Shown: positions 35,442 through 44,143 of the stretch, piece by piece
How the letters are laid out: every line of letters starts with the position of its first letter
How positions within the stretch are numbered: position 1 is the stretch's first letter
Assembly (NCBI RefSeq): GCF_022531965.1
Contig: NZ_CP092831.1
Location: 4,101,001 to 4,165,000 of the forward strand
Direction: 5' to 3'
Source: Paenibacillus peoriae
GTDB lineage: Bacteria; Bacillota; Bacilli; Paenibacillales; Paenibacillaceae
Length of the DNA stretch: 64,000 nt
Notes under the pieces: model-generated
What the model saw: the letters and a program-made list of their open reading frames with translations, nothing else
Databases searched by the model: none
What the model was told of the DNA's origin: nothing
Translations under genes and position numbers: made by a program

Positions 35442-38400
35442 TTATAATAATTCTCTCCTAACATTAGCATACGGCATGTTTTTTAATTTATTTATGGTCT
35501 CTTTCACAATAAAAGCTTGTTCATCTTCTAACTTCTCTAATTTGCTTACTTCTTTGAGAAAAAAAGCTAAATTGGTTAGATAGCCAACATGCTTTCGAGA
35601 AAGAGTGTCTTTGACAATATTGATAATATCTATTAACATATTTTTGGAAATAACAGAACTGTTTTCACTTGCAATAAATGCAAATGCACGAATAGCTTCA
35701 CTAGACACTTCCACGCTTGTATCAAATACCGAAAAAAATAAGTGTTTAAGTAACTTTTCATTTCCTTCGTCTATATTTTCAACTCTCCCCATAAAACGTC
35801 CAATTAGATAAGAATATTCTGTCCGAGTATTTAAGTTAAAAGATTGAATTCCACTTAAAAGTTGTTGTTCAATCTTCTCCTTCATCCCATCTAAAACAGC
35901 AAAAACCTCCAGTGCCTGATAAGCGTGTCTATCCCACTTATAATATTTTTGAACTTTCTCAACTACATCATTCATACCAATTTTTTTATCCAAAAATAAA
36001 TTACTTAATAAAAGAAGAAACGCCCCCGTTATTCCTTCTTCTTCTTCTGAATAAGCCGTAAAGAAGCTAAGTGGTTTTCCTTTTTGGGCATTTTCAATCT
36101 TTTCTTCTGTAAGCTCTATTAATCTATTTATTTGTTCTTCTTTCATTTTATCAGCAACTTTTGCTAGATAGAATAGTAAAAACATATCGTTACTCGATTG
36201 ATGTTTTCCAAATTTATCAACTCCGCTTGTAATAATTTCTGAAATTAAGGTATCGTCCACCTTCTCTTTTACTAAAGGAGAAAGTAGAAGCTTCTCCTCG
36301 ATAGAACCTCTATCCTCTATAAAAAGATGTTGCACTACTTTACTTATTTGATAATCCTCTAAAATCCCCTCTTTGATCCAATCATAGATAAGGTTACAGC
36401 AATAAATATCATTTACAGAAAGGACAATTTCAAGGAATTCGCTAGATATTAATTTACTCCCTCTAAATTCATTCCAAATCACATTTTGCAACGGCCTAAT
36501 AAGCCTAAAACTTATGGGCATTTCCGCAATCCACTGTATTAATGTTTCTAAGATTTTTTGGTCCTTACGATAAAACAAACACGTAACCATAACTTGAATG
36601 ATATTCTCTCTGATCGAAAAAATGCGACCAAGTCCCGTGATAGAATCTTTTAATTGATACAAACATCCTTGAACTTCTGAAATTTCTTTATCGAATAAGA
36701 AAGGAAAAATTCTTTCCCATAAATTTAGTAAAGTTTCGATCCATGTTTCCAACATAGATAAGTCTTTACTATTTTGTTGCGACTTACAATGGTCTATTAA
36801 ATGTTTAGCAGACATAATTGATTGATTAAAAATATTTCTGTAAACTTGATCTTGTAATTCAGATATTTTTTTGTAGTGAAATAAAGCAGATATCTTCTTG
36901 TTAAAACCAAAGATAAGAGATAACGAAGCCGCTTTTTCATAATTATTATTTTCTACGAAGATATCTGTTATAACATCAAATGTTGTCCCCATTAAACTTT
37001 GGTCAGGAAGACCATTGTATTGATGAAACCAAATGGCTTCGTATACTTTATAAATCGCCTCTGATTTAAATGAATGGAAACTACCACTTTCTGAAACAAG
37101 TCCTTCTTTCCAATTTTTATAAACTGTCCACCACTGCTCTTTAATCTCCCTTACTTTTTCCCATTGTTTAAACGTTGGATGATCCAATTCTTTTAATTTA
37201 TGCCTCAGATTATTTGAAATTCGAATAGTAGATTCCTCATCTTGCCTTGATAACTTCATATTTTCGGAGTAGTTATTGGAATGTAAATGTATTTTTGACG
37301 CTAAAGCTGTATAGGTATTCCAATCGTCTTTTTTCTGCATACCACTTTCGATTGCTCTATTGTAATAATTCAATGCTATAGCAAGATCCCCATTAAAATA
37401 ATGTATAGAAGCTAATCTATTTAGCCAAAGAGGATTATGCCAATCAATAACTATTTGATGGAGTAAAGTTTTGATCATGTTAAAATTAAAAGACAGTTTT
37501 TCTGCACAAATCTGCCAGTATAGTAGTTCATTTTTATAACTCACTGAAATATCTTTATAACTATTCAAACTATTTCGAACATGTTCTTTCACTTCATCAT
37601 AATTCCCATAGGCAAACAGCTTTTCAGCTTTGTCTGCCAAAAGTTTATACAAAAAGTCTTTATCATAAAACTCCTGTGTATTTTTCAAGAGATTAATTAT
37701 AAGATCACTCAAGGAAGTTTCATTTATTTTATTAAACATTATAGAAGGCTCATATAATGTTAATAGAATTTCAAGTTGCCTACTTGCCTCTAAATCAGGA
37801 AATATATTATTGAAAAACGGAACGAGCCTATTAAACAAAATATCAGAGGAGTATTTTTTAAATTTGGACAAAATTTTTAACAATTCTTCTGTTTTTTTAT
37901 CTTCCCAAGTCCCCGGTAATATTAAATTATCAATACTTTCAATTATTGTATCAATAACTTCAGTAGATTCATTGTTTGTATCCTGAAAATTTGATTGCTT
38001 AAAAAAATTTATATATTCCCTTAAGCCCGTTACATAAGCATTACCACGGTCTAAAAAACCTGCGGTTGAAATAGGAAGAAGTATTATGTTTCTTTTTTCC
38101 CAGTATCTATAGGTATAAACATCTATATCTTTATCGAAAATAAATGCATATGCTTTTTTCTGGTAATTCACAGTCAAAATGTCTCTAACCCATCCAACTA
38201 TAGATTTAAAATTTGTATCTGTTAAACTGAATCCAACAAAAACAACAATGTTTTCAGCAAATATCGACCTTATTTTTAAGTGTAGTAATGGATGATTATT
38301 CTCAAATGTCCGATATTGTTCCTCTGTGAAAATTATGCTGTTGGGGCTTTCCATACTTCCATGCAATTTATACACTTTGACAGGAGAAGGCTTAGTAGAC

Positions 38401-38870
38401 AGGTCCAAATCATCGATTATTACATCATGAAAAATATGAAGTTCATCTAATGTCTGCTCAATAAGGCAATCTTGATTGGTTGTAATAAACCCACGCCATT
38501 TTGCTGAATCACTAATCTCCATAACCTCTCTATGTATTGCTGAAGGAACATAGTCTTTATAAGGTACCGCCTCTAAAAGTTCATGGTAGAACCGCTCTCG
38601 ACCAAACTCTTCCTCAAACAATTGGGCAATAAACAGATGGTCTCCAGCCACCCTACTTGAAATTTGGTCTGATGTCTCATTTGGCCACAACTTTAATGCT
38701 AATTGATTCATAAATCCAGGCCAAGTTTTGAAGCTAGTTTCAGTATTTACTGTCTTAGGTTCTGCGTTCTGTGAAAATCCCGCACCAATGAACAAATAAG
38801 CATTTTGCATTTCTAATGCTTCTTTTATAATTTTCAAATGCTCCTCGTATTTCTCAATATTACCGCTCAC
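35442..38870 (-). CDS. DSR-like defence protein: SIR2 NADase with long helical C-terminus
   Basis: About 1142 residues. The SIR2 domain occupies residues 20-280: YLFIGAGFSQNAEP, FITTNQDCLIEQTLDE, KVYKLHGSMESPNS, VVFVGFSLTDTNF. The remaining 850 residues are helical with TPR-like units (DLAIALNYYNRAIESG), as in defence-associated sirtuins DSR1/DSR2. In DSR2 the C-terminal part senses phage tail tube protein and triggers NAD depletion. GTG start at 38870 follows GGAAG; the upstream in-frame TTG overlaps it. Single-gene unit with its own terminator. Confidence 0.8.
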   Translation of the reverse strand: MSGNIEKYEEHLKIIKEALEMQNAYLFIGAGFSQNAEPKTVNTETSFKTWPGFMNQLALKLWPNETSDQISSRVAGDHLFIAQLFEEEFGRERFYHELLEAVPYKDYVPSAIHREVMEISDSAKWRGFITTNQDCLIEQTLDELHIFHDVIIDDLDLSTKPSPVKVYKLHGSMESPNSIIFTEEQYRTFENNHPLLHLKIRSIFAENIVVFVGFSLTDTNFKSIVGWVRDILTVNYQKKAYAFIFDKDIDVYTYRYWEKRNIILLPISTAGFLDRGNAYVTGLREYINFFKQSNFQDTNNESTEVIDTIIESIDNLILPGTWEDKKTEELLKILSKFKKYSSDILFNRLVPFFNNIFPDLEASRQLEILLTLYEPSIMFNKINETSLSDLIINLLKNTQEFYDKDFLYKLLADKAEKLFAYGNYDEVKEHVRNSLNSYKDISVSYKNELLYWQICAEKLSFNFNMIKTLLHQIVIDWHNPLWLNRLASIHYFNGDLAIALNYYNRAIESGMQKKDDWNTYTALASKIHLHSNNYSENMKLSRQDEESTIRISNNLRHKLKELDHPTFKQWEKVREIKEQWWTVYKNWKEGLVSESGSFHSFKSEAIYKVYEAIWFHQYNGLPDQSLMGTTFDVITDIFVENNNYEKAASLSLIFGFNKKISALFHYKKISELQDQVYRNIFNQSIMSAKHLIDHCKSQQNSKDLSMLETWIETLLNLWERIFPFLFDKEISEVQGCLYQLKDSITGLGRIFSIRENIIQVMVTCLFYRKDQKILETLIQWIAEMPISFRLIRPLQNVIWNEFRGSKLISSEFLEIVLSVNDIYCCNLIYDWIKEGILEDYQISKVVQHLFIEDRGSIEEKLLLSPLVKEKVDDTLISEIITSGVDKFGKHQSSNDMFLLFYLAKVADKMKEEQINRLIELTEEKIENAQKGKPLSFFTAYSEEEEGITGAFLLLLSNLFLDKKIGMNDVVEKVQKYYKWDRHAYQALEVFAVLDGMKEKIEQQLLSGIQSFNLNTRTEYSYLIGRFMGRVENIDEGNEKLLKHLFFSVFDTSVEVSSEAIRAFAFIASENSSVISKNMLIDIINIVKDTLSRKHVGYLTNLAFFLKEVSKLEKLEDEQAFIVKETINKLKNMPYANVRRELL

Positions 38871-39399
38871 TCTTCTACTTCCTTTCAAAATATATTTTTT
38901 TGATTCTATACCTATTGTTTTAGGAAAAATTATACATCAAATTGTCGAATGGTTCTATGCAAAAAAGCGAGAGATCTATTTTCGCTCTTCTAAATACGCA
39001 TCCTTCCCTCACTGCTCCAATATACCTCTCAATATATCTATACCACCGACTTCACAAACCTTATGTATGTAAATAAAAATATGTTCCCGCACTCAACTCT
39101 AAAGCGTTTTTTTGAATGCAGGAACATATTCAAGTTGCCTCTTAAACCCTCGTACATCAATGCTTCTGATCTCGATATATTACTACCACGCACTCCACGT
39201 GCCTTGAGTGTACAAAAATGATGACCCTAAGGCCTGGTCGCCCCTTGGCGGAAAATCTATCGTTTTTAGATCAGAGTCTTTATGTCTTTCTTTTTTTATT
39301 TTCTACTGAAAGTGTCCCTCCTGATCCATCTGCCCCAAGGCAGTCTTGGTTTTTCTGACTTTCTGACAATCCTGTCAAACATAAAACCAGTAAAATAAT

Positions 39400-41640
39400 T
39401 TATTGCTCAACTACCCCAAAATCATCCACATAAACATATGCTGTACCAGGATTCTTGTAAGCATACACTGTTGCCCTGGTAGCGCCTGCTCCGGTTGTAA
39501 AAGGAATGTTTACCATTGTCCAGGATGTACTGTCAGATGTTGCGGATGCATCCGTTCCTTCAAAGCCATTAACGCCAATCTGAATCCGCTCTCCTATGTC
39601 TGCCTTAACCCAGGCGGTACACATATAGCTGGTATTAGGACTTAGCCCCGTAAGTACCTGCTCGATACCATCTTCTCCGGGTCCCAATCTAACACTCTTA
39701 GAGCCGCTTCTTGGTACCGATACACTTGCAGCAGTATCTGAATATGTTGCTGCCCATGGTGAGATTATCCCTTTCTCGAAATCAGATTGCCTTACGTTAT
39801 TATCATAAAGTAAGCTGACACTCTCAAAAACCGGGTCCGGAGATGAAGAAAAATCATGCCCGGCAGTCCAGTCAGTTCCACCGAACTCATATGCTCCAAT
39901 ATCCGGTGCCGCACCAACATAATCATTCGTGATTCCAGATATTACAACCCCTGCATTAATAGCTGGAGAAGTAGACTGCAACCTGAAATCATATGCTGTG
40001 GGATTCACAAATAACGGATTGGTTTCTGAGGTAATATTATTTCCCTCTATATGAGTACCAGGCAGTGTAAAGGCTGTAGTAAAGATATTGTTGAAAATTC
40101 TGTCGCCGTACATATCTGACTGAAAATTACTTCCCCAATATCCTACATTTCCGTTACTGTAGGTGGTATTGTTATAAATCAGGTTAAAATTACTGGGTGT
40201 GTTCAATCTTATCCCTGTATAGTTTCCCCATACAACATTATGATGCACAATATAGCCCTTGCTACCGTTATCCAGATAGATACCAGTGCCGGAATAATTC
40301 TTTGCCAGATTATCATGGATGTAATTATGATGAATTACCGTCCCTTGCCCATCCCAGGCAAATTCATAGAGTATTCCGCAGTCTTTTGTCAGCTTTCCTG
40401 CATTGTACAGATTATTATATTGTATCTGGCTGTTTTGGGTAGGCATAAATATCAGATGACGCCCAGCGTTATATACCGTATTATGACTGATTAGATGGTT
40501 TGCCCCCAATAGATAGATTGCCGGAATATCCGCTGCCGAATAATTTGCTTCATGAATAAGATTATTAATTACCTTATTTCCTGTTCCCTCTATACTCACC
40601 AGATTACCGGAACTGTAGGTCAAAGTACTGTCTCTAAGCTCATTATTGGTACCGGACATAAATATCCCTGTACTGTATTGTCTCGTAACATCCGAATCAT
40701 GACTGACATATTCCGCAATCATATTAGAAACTTTACAGTAATTAGAATTCGACATTTTAATGCTGGAGGCAAAGATATTAATTCCGGTAATATTTATGTA
40801 AGATCGGGAACTTAAATCAAATGCATAAGTCCGCTTCTTTGCTCCTACTGTCAAAGTATTCGGATCAACTCCACCAGGTGCCCATAAATAAAGTCTGCCA
40901 GTAGTGCTGTCATAATACCATTCTCCCGCACTATCAAGATCTTTAAGGTTACCAGTAATATAATAGCTGTTACCGCCTGTCGCTGCAGTATCTATTTGAT
41001 CAAAGGTAATGGAGCCGTCACTTGAGCTGGTAATGGTACTTTTATAAGATTTGTAGCCTGTTCCCGGAACACTCCAAACCGTTTTGCCAACCCAGTATCC
41101 AGGTGCCTGAGTTAAGTTTCCATCCTTGATGGTTGTAGTGGAACCGGAATCAACTGTTGCATATGTTGAATTTAAGGGATCAAGTGTTGGTGAATTGGGC
41201 CATCTGGCTTCAAATTGCATTTGCTTATTAACAAATATCTGATTTTTTGTTCCAAGGGAACCCTTCATTTCCGCATAATAGATGGATCCGGAGTAATTTT
41301 TCCAGCCAGTAACCGGATCGGCACCGGATACCGTTACGTTCTCTCCTGTATAAGCCTCAAAGTTTATGGGTTTTGCAGAACTTCCGGAAGTATGAAGTGT
41401 TACTGTTTCCCGGTATGTACCACCTCGTATGATGCAGGTATCTCCGGCTTTCATGGTATCTGCTGCCTTTTGTATGGTTTTCCATGGATTTGATAGTGTA
41501 CCGGTTCCAGTGATGTCATTCCCCGTTGTAGAAACATAATATACGGAATTTGCCTTTACAGTTTCCACACCCAGATTAAAAGTAAATACATAAATCATCA
41601 TAATTACAACTAAAAATCTAAAGCCTGTTCTCTTATTCAT
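39400..41640 (-). CDS. Secreted right-handed parallel beta-helix protein, copy 2
   Basis: 746 residues with the same signal peptide, beta-helix and carbohydrate-binding-like C-terminus as the gene at 1665. It differs at about eight residues (Ser/Thr, Lys/Arg, Pro/Ser, Gln/His, Lys/Glu, Tyr/Cys, Ser/Pro, Asp/Val). Both are full length, so both may be functional. AGGAGG before the ATG. Outside the repeats no gene of this family is seen in the window. Confidence 0.9.
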   Translation of the reverse strand: MNKRTGFRFLVVIMMIYVFTFNLGVETVKANSVYYVSTTGNDITGTGTLSNPWKTIQKAADTMKAGDTCIIRGGTYRETVTLHTSGSSAKPINFEAYTGENVTVSGADPVTGWKNYSGSIYYAEMKGSLGTKNQIFVNKQMQFEARWPNSPTLDPLNSTYATVDSGSTTTIKDGNLTQAPGYWVGKTVWSVPGTGYKSYKSTITSSSDGSITFDQIDTAATGGNSYYITGNLKDLDSAGEWYYDSTTGRLYLWAPGGVDPNTLTVGAKKRTYAFDLSSRSYINITGINIFASSIKMSNSNYCKVSNMIAEYVSHDSDVTRQYSTGIFMSGTNNELRDSTLTYSSGNLVSIEGTGNKVINNLIHEANYSAADIPAIYLLGANHLISHNTVYNAGRHLIFMPTQNSQIQYNNLYNAGKLTKDCGILYEFAWDGQGTVIHHNYIHDNLAKNYSGTGIYLDNGSKGYIVHHNVVWGNYTGIRLNTPSNFNLIYNNTTYSNGNVGYWGSNFQSDMYGDRIFNNIFTTAFTLPGTHIEGNNITSETNPLFVNPTAYDFRLQSTSPAINAGVVISGITNDYVGAAPDIGAYEFGGTDWTAGHDFSSSPDPVFESVSLLYDNNVRQSDFEKGIISPWAATYSDTAASVSVPRSGSKSVRLGPGEDGIEQVLTGLSPNTSYMCTAWVKADIGERIQIGVNGFEGTDASATSDSTSWTMVNIPFTTGAGATRATVYAYKNPGTAYVYVDDFGVVEQ

Positions 41641-41834
41641 AGCTTACCTCCTGGAATGAATTCTATTTTTAGATACGGCTTCTACGCTTGGGCCTAAGTT
41701 CACTGCTAGGTATGTTCTAATATAGAAATTTGTGTATATATAAGCCCTTAATTATTTAATCGACTTATACCGACTTAAAGTTTATGATTCTTTCGGCGAA
41801 GCTTCTCCGATACTGAACCCATCCAGCCATTTCA

Positions 41835-42092
41835 TTGACCATGCATGGTATTATTTTCTTTCCGAAATGGGTGCATGAGCATCCAGAGATTAAAGTACGC
41901 TATCAAAATGATTTCATCCCTCTGATGGAAGAATCGCGTGAAAAGTATCAGACTTATCCGAAGCATGTAGTTCCTGAATTCGCATATATTACTTTCATTG
42001 AAAATGCAGGTGTGAACAACGAGAAGTTGATTGCCCAGGCACCTTACGCGGGCATGACAGATGATATTCGTGCGGGTAAGGTGCAAGCATAG
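41835..42092 (+). CDS. Unrecognised 85-residue reading frame, copy 2
   Basis: Differs from the frame at 4100 by two residues (Gln for Glu, Val for Leu). Same TTG start without a clear ribosome binding site. Probably the remnant of a longer gene. Confidence 0.4.
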   Translation: MTMHGIIFFPKWVHEHPEIKVRYQNDFIPLMEESREKYQTYPKHVVPEFAYITFIENAGVNNEKLIAQAPYAGMTDDIRAGKVQA

Positions 42093-42156
42093 TCAATCAA
42101 GACGAATTGAACTAAAAAGCCTGAGCCTGTGTCCCATAACGTAAGACAAATTAAAA

Positions 42157-42216
42157 CACCTACCAACCTGGTCATACCCTGTCTACTTGACAGGGGTATG
42201 ACCAGGTTGGTAGGTG
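42157..42216. repeat. Long hairpin, copy 2
   Basis: Identical 60-base stem-loop to that at 4422-4481. Confidence 0.8.
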
Positions 42217-42263
42217 CCCAGCATCTTTTTTAATGTTCTCTATAACCATCTAATCTCCATTGG

Positions 42264-42476
42264 CTATTCTTCTTTCTCTTTTTCATCATGAAGCATCATC
42301 TCTAATACAACATATACAAACTGTGCTCCGTCCTTCATGCCCTGCCAGTACAAAGCTTCATTCTCCAATGCTTGCTTGTAATGATGCTTATCCTCCCATT
42401 CCGAGAATTCAGGTCTGTTCACAATATCCATCTCAGAAAGTCTCTTCGATTCCTCTGGGCAAGGCATCAGGATCAA
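42264..42476 (-). CDS. Small acidic hypothetical protein, copy 2
   Basis: One residue different from the frame at 4529 (Ser for Pro). Lies just downstream of the zeta-toxin remnant, in another frame. Confidence 0.45.
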   Translation of the reverse strand: MILMPCPEESKRLSEMDIVNRPEFSEWEDKHHYKQALENEALYWQGMKDGAQFVYVVLEMMLHDEKEKEE

Positions 42477-42484
42477 TATTTACG

Positions 42485-42760
42485 CTAATTCCCAGTCGGG
42501 TCAACAACCAGGTTCTGAATCGCACTTTTACCGCTTCCATTATTCCCCGCAAATACATACATTATTGGTATATGTTTATGCATGAGAACATCCGTATCCG
42601 CAACAGGAACAATGTCTCCATTGTTGTATTCTTTTACAATTTGGCCATCCGGCGTTTTATATACAATATAGGTATCGTTCGCTTTCGCATCCAACTTGGC
42701 GCGATCTCCTGTAAGCTTAATCAATTTCTCCAGATCTTTAAATTTATCCAAAGGGTTCAC
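42485..42760 (-). pseudogene. Zeta-toxin fragment with upstream antitoxin-like segment
   Basis: 91-residue frame. Residues 1-60 (MNPLDKFKDLEKLIKLTGD..., GQIVKEYNNGDIVPV) resemble the small protein usually encoded before Firmicutes zeta toxins; the remainder is the zeta P-loop (MYVFAGNNGSGKSAIQNL). An extra base after LVVDP shifts the frame and ends the protein, while the other frame continues GISVNIDPDALPRG. Kinase activity is lost. Here Walker A is intact, unlike copy 1. Confidence 0.65.
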
Positions 42761-42789
42761 CTTCCCTGCATCTGTATTTATTTAAAGTA

Positions 42790-43152
42790 ATTGCACCACA
42801 GCAAGTTGATTGCACGTCACAGAAGGGAATAACCTTATTGAATGAGGAATTCTTACAGGTAGCGTACAAAGAAAAGAACGCCAAACTAGGGACGCTCTCT
42901 TGAATACTCACATTTTCAGTTAGATACATCGGATGTGTCCAACCACTTTAAATCCAAAAAAATCGAAACATTTATTTTGTTGTGCCATACCTTATTTCTA
43001 TAAACTTTTCCCCAGTCGTAAAGGACATAGGAAGCTACAATTAAGCACCTCTATATATCGACTCGACATAGCTTTACTACGGCCTCAACGTGTGTCGAGA
43101 GGATGGAACGGATTTACTTGAAATTAACTCGTTCCATTTTAAAAATAATAGT
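42790..43152. other. Gene-free stretch inside repeat copy 2
   Basis: Mostly absent from copy 1. A hairpin with ATGGAACG/CGTTCCAT arms lies near 43103-43138. I see no gene. Confidence 0.45.
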
Positions 43153-43719
43153 TCAATTTCCTTCTATTTCTTTTTCAGCTAAGCTAGCATGCTCTCTTTT
43201 TAGCAAAGAATAATGATATTGATCGCATATCGAACCATCACTAAACCAATAATGCTCTCGATAAGTTCCATCCAGCTTAAAATGGAATTTTTCTAATCAT
43301 TTTATAGAAGCTTGATTACATGCTGCAACCGTTGCATAAATTTTGTTCAACTCCAAATCCTTACGTTCAAAAATGGTATCTATAAATAACTCTAGCAATA
43401 CATTCGCATATCCTTGTTTTCTATGTTTTAGAGGCAAGTAGTATCCGATCTCGGCACTTTTATTTCGAGAATTATAGTCAAAAAGCTGTATCTTTCCTAT
43501 CCGCTTATTACTGTTACTTTTATCAACCAAGATATATATTAATTGCCCATTTGCAAGCCTTTTCAGTACATTCTCTTTATAATTGTTATATGGAGGAAGT
43601 TCGATTATGGGTCGGCAAGTATGTTGCTCTTTTTCGCTTTCAGTAAGACTCCAATCATATAAGTCTGGTAAGTAATCTTCAATATTCCCACCAGTTAAAA
43701 GTACAAGTCCTCTTATCAT
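43153..43719 (-). pseudogene. GNAT acetyltransferase broken by one in-frame stop
   Basis: The first 140 codons encode a GNAT domain: IGKIQLFDYNSRNKSAEIGYYLPLKHRKQGYANVLLE-type motif A and NKIYATVAACNQASIK. A TGA then interrupts, but the same frame continues LEKFHFKLDGTYREHYWF to a stop at 43153, completing the normal fold of RimJ/L-like enzymes. A single base change would restore it. Copy 1 keeps only two short pieces. Confidence 0.75.
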
Positions 43720-43929
43720 TCTATCACTCCATTATTTTTAAATTTAGATCGTTTGGATAGGGTATCATTTTGGTTTTAAGTATCTATTTTGGCAGCATGG
43801 AAAAGCATCGAAATAGCAAACCATGTGGCGTATTACCATATTCCTATATTAACTCTTGTTACACTTCCCTCTCATCCTCCTACTTCCAAAAATAAACATA
43901 GTAAATCCCCCAACCAATGGTTCATTCTG

Positions 43930-43957
43930 TAAACTAAATCTCTCTTTTAACCGATAA
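43930..43957 (+). promoter_or_regulatory. Sigma-D-like promoter, spike locus 2
   Basis: TAAA, 16 bases, ACCGATAA, 187 bases before the VgrG start; surrounding block matches 4975-5110. Confidence 0.6.
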
Positions 43958-44143
43958 ATACATATGCTGGGTTGTTTATTAAATATCGCCTCTCGTCCCT
44001 TTTTAGCGTACAAACCTTGTTATACATATTTATATTGACTCACTGTTATACTCATCTGCGGCTTCTTTAATCAAAAGCAATTTCAAGAAGACGTGCTTTA
44101 CTTAGAAATACCCATCGCATCTAGAAAGGAGACATGAACTCAC

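Noticed and set aside
42260..42790. 176-residue plus-strand frame
   Set aside because: Antisense to the zeta fragment and the small acidic protein; no homology pattern or ribosome binding site.
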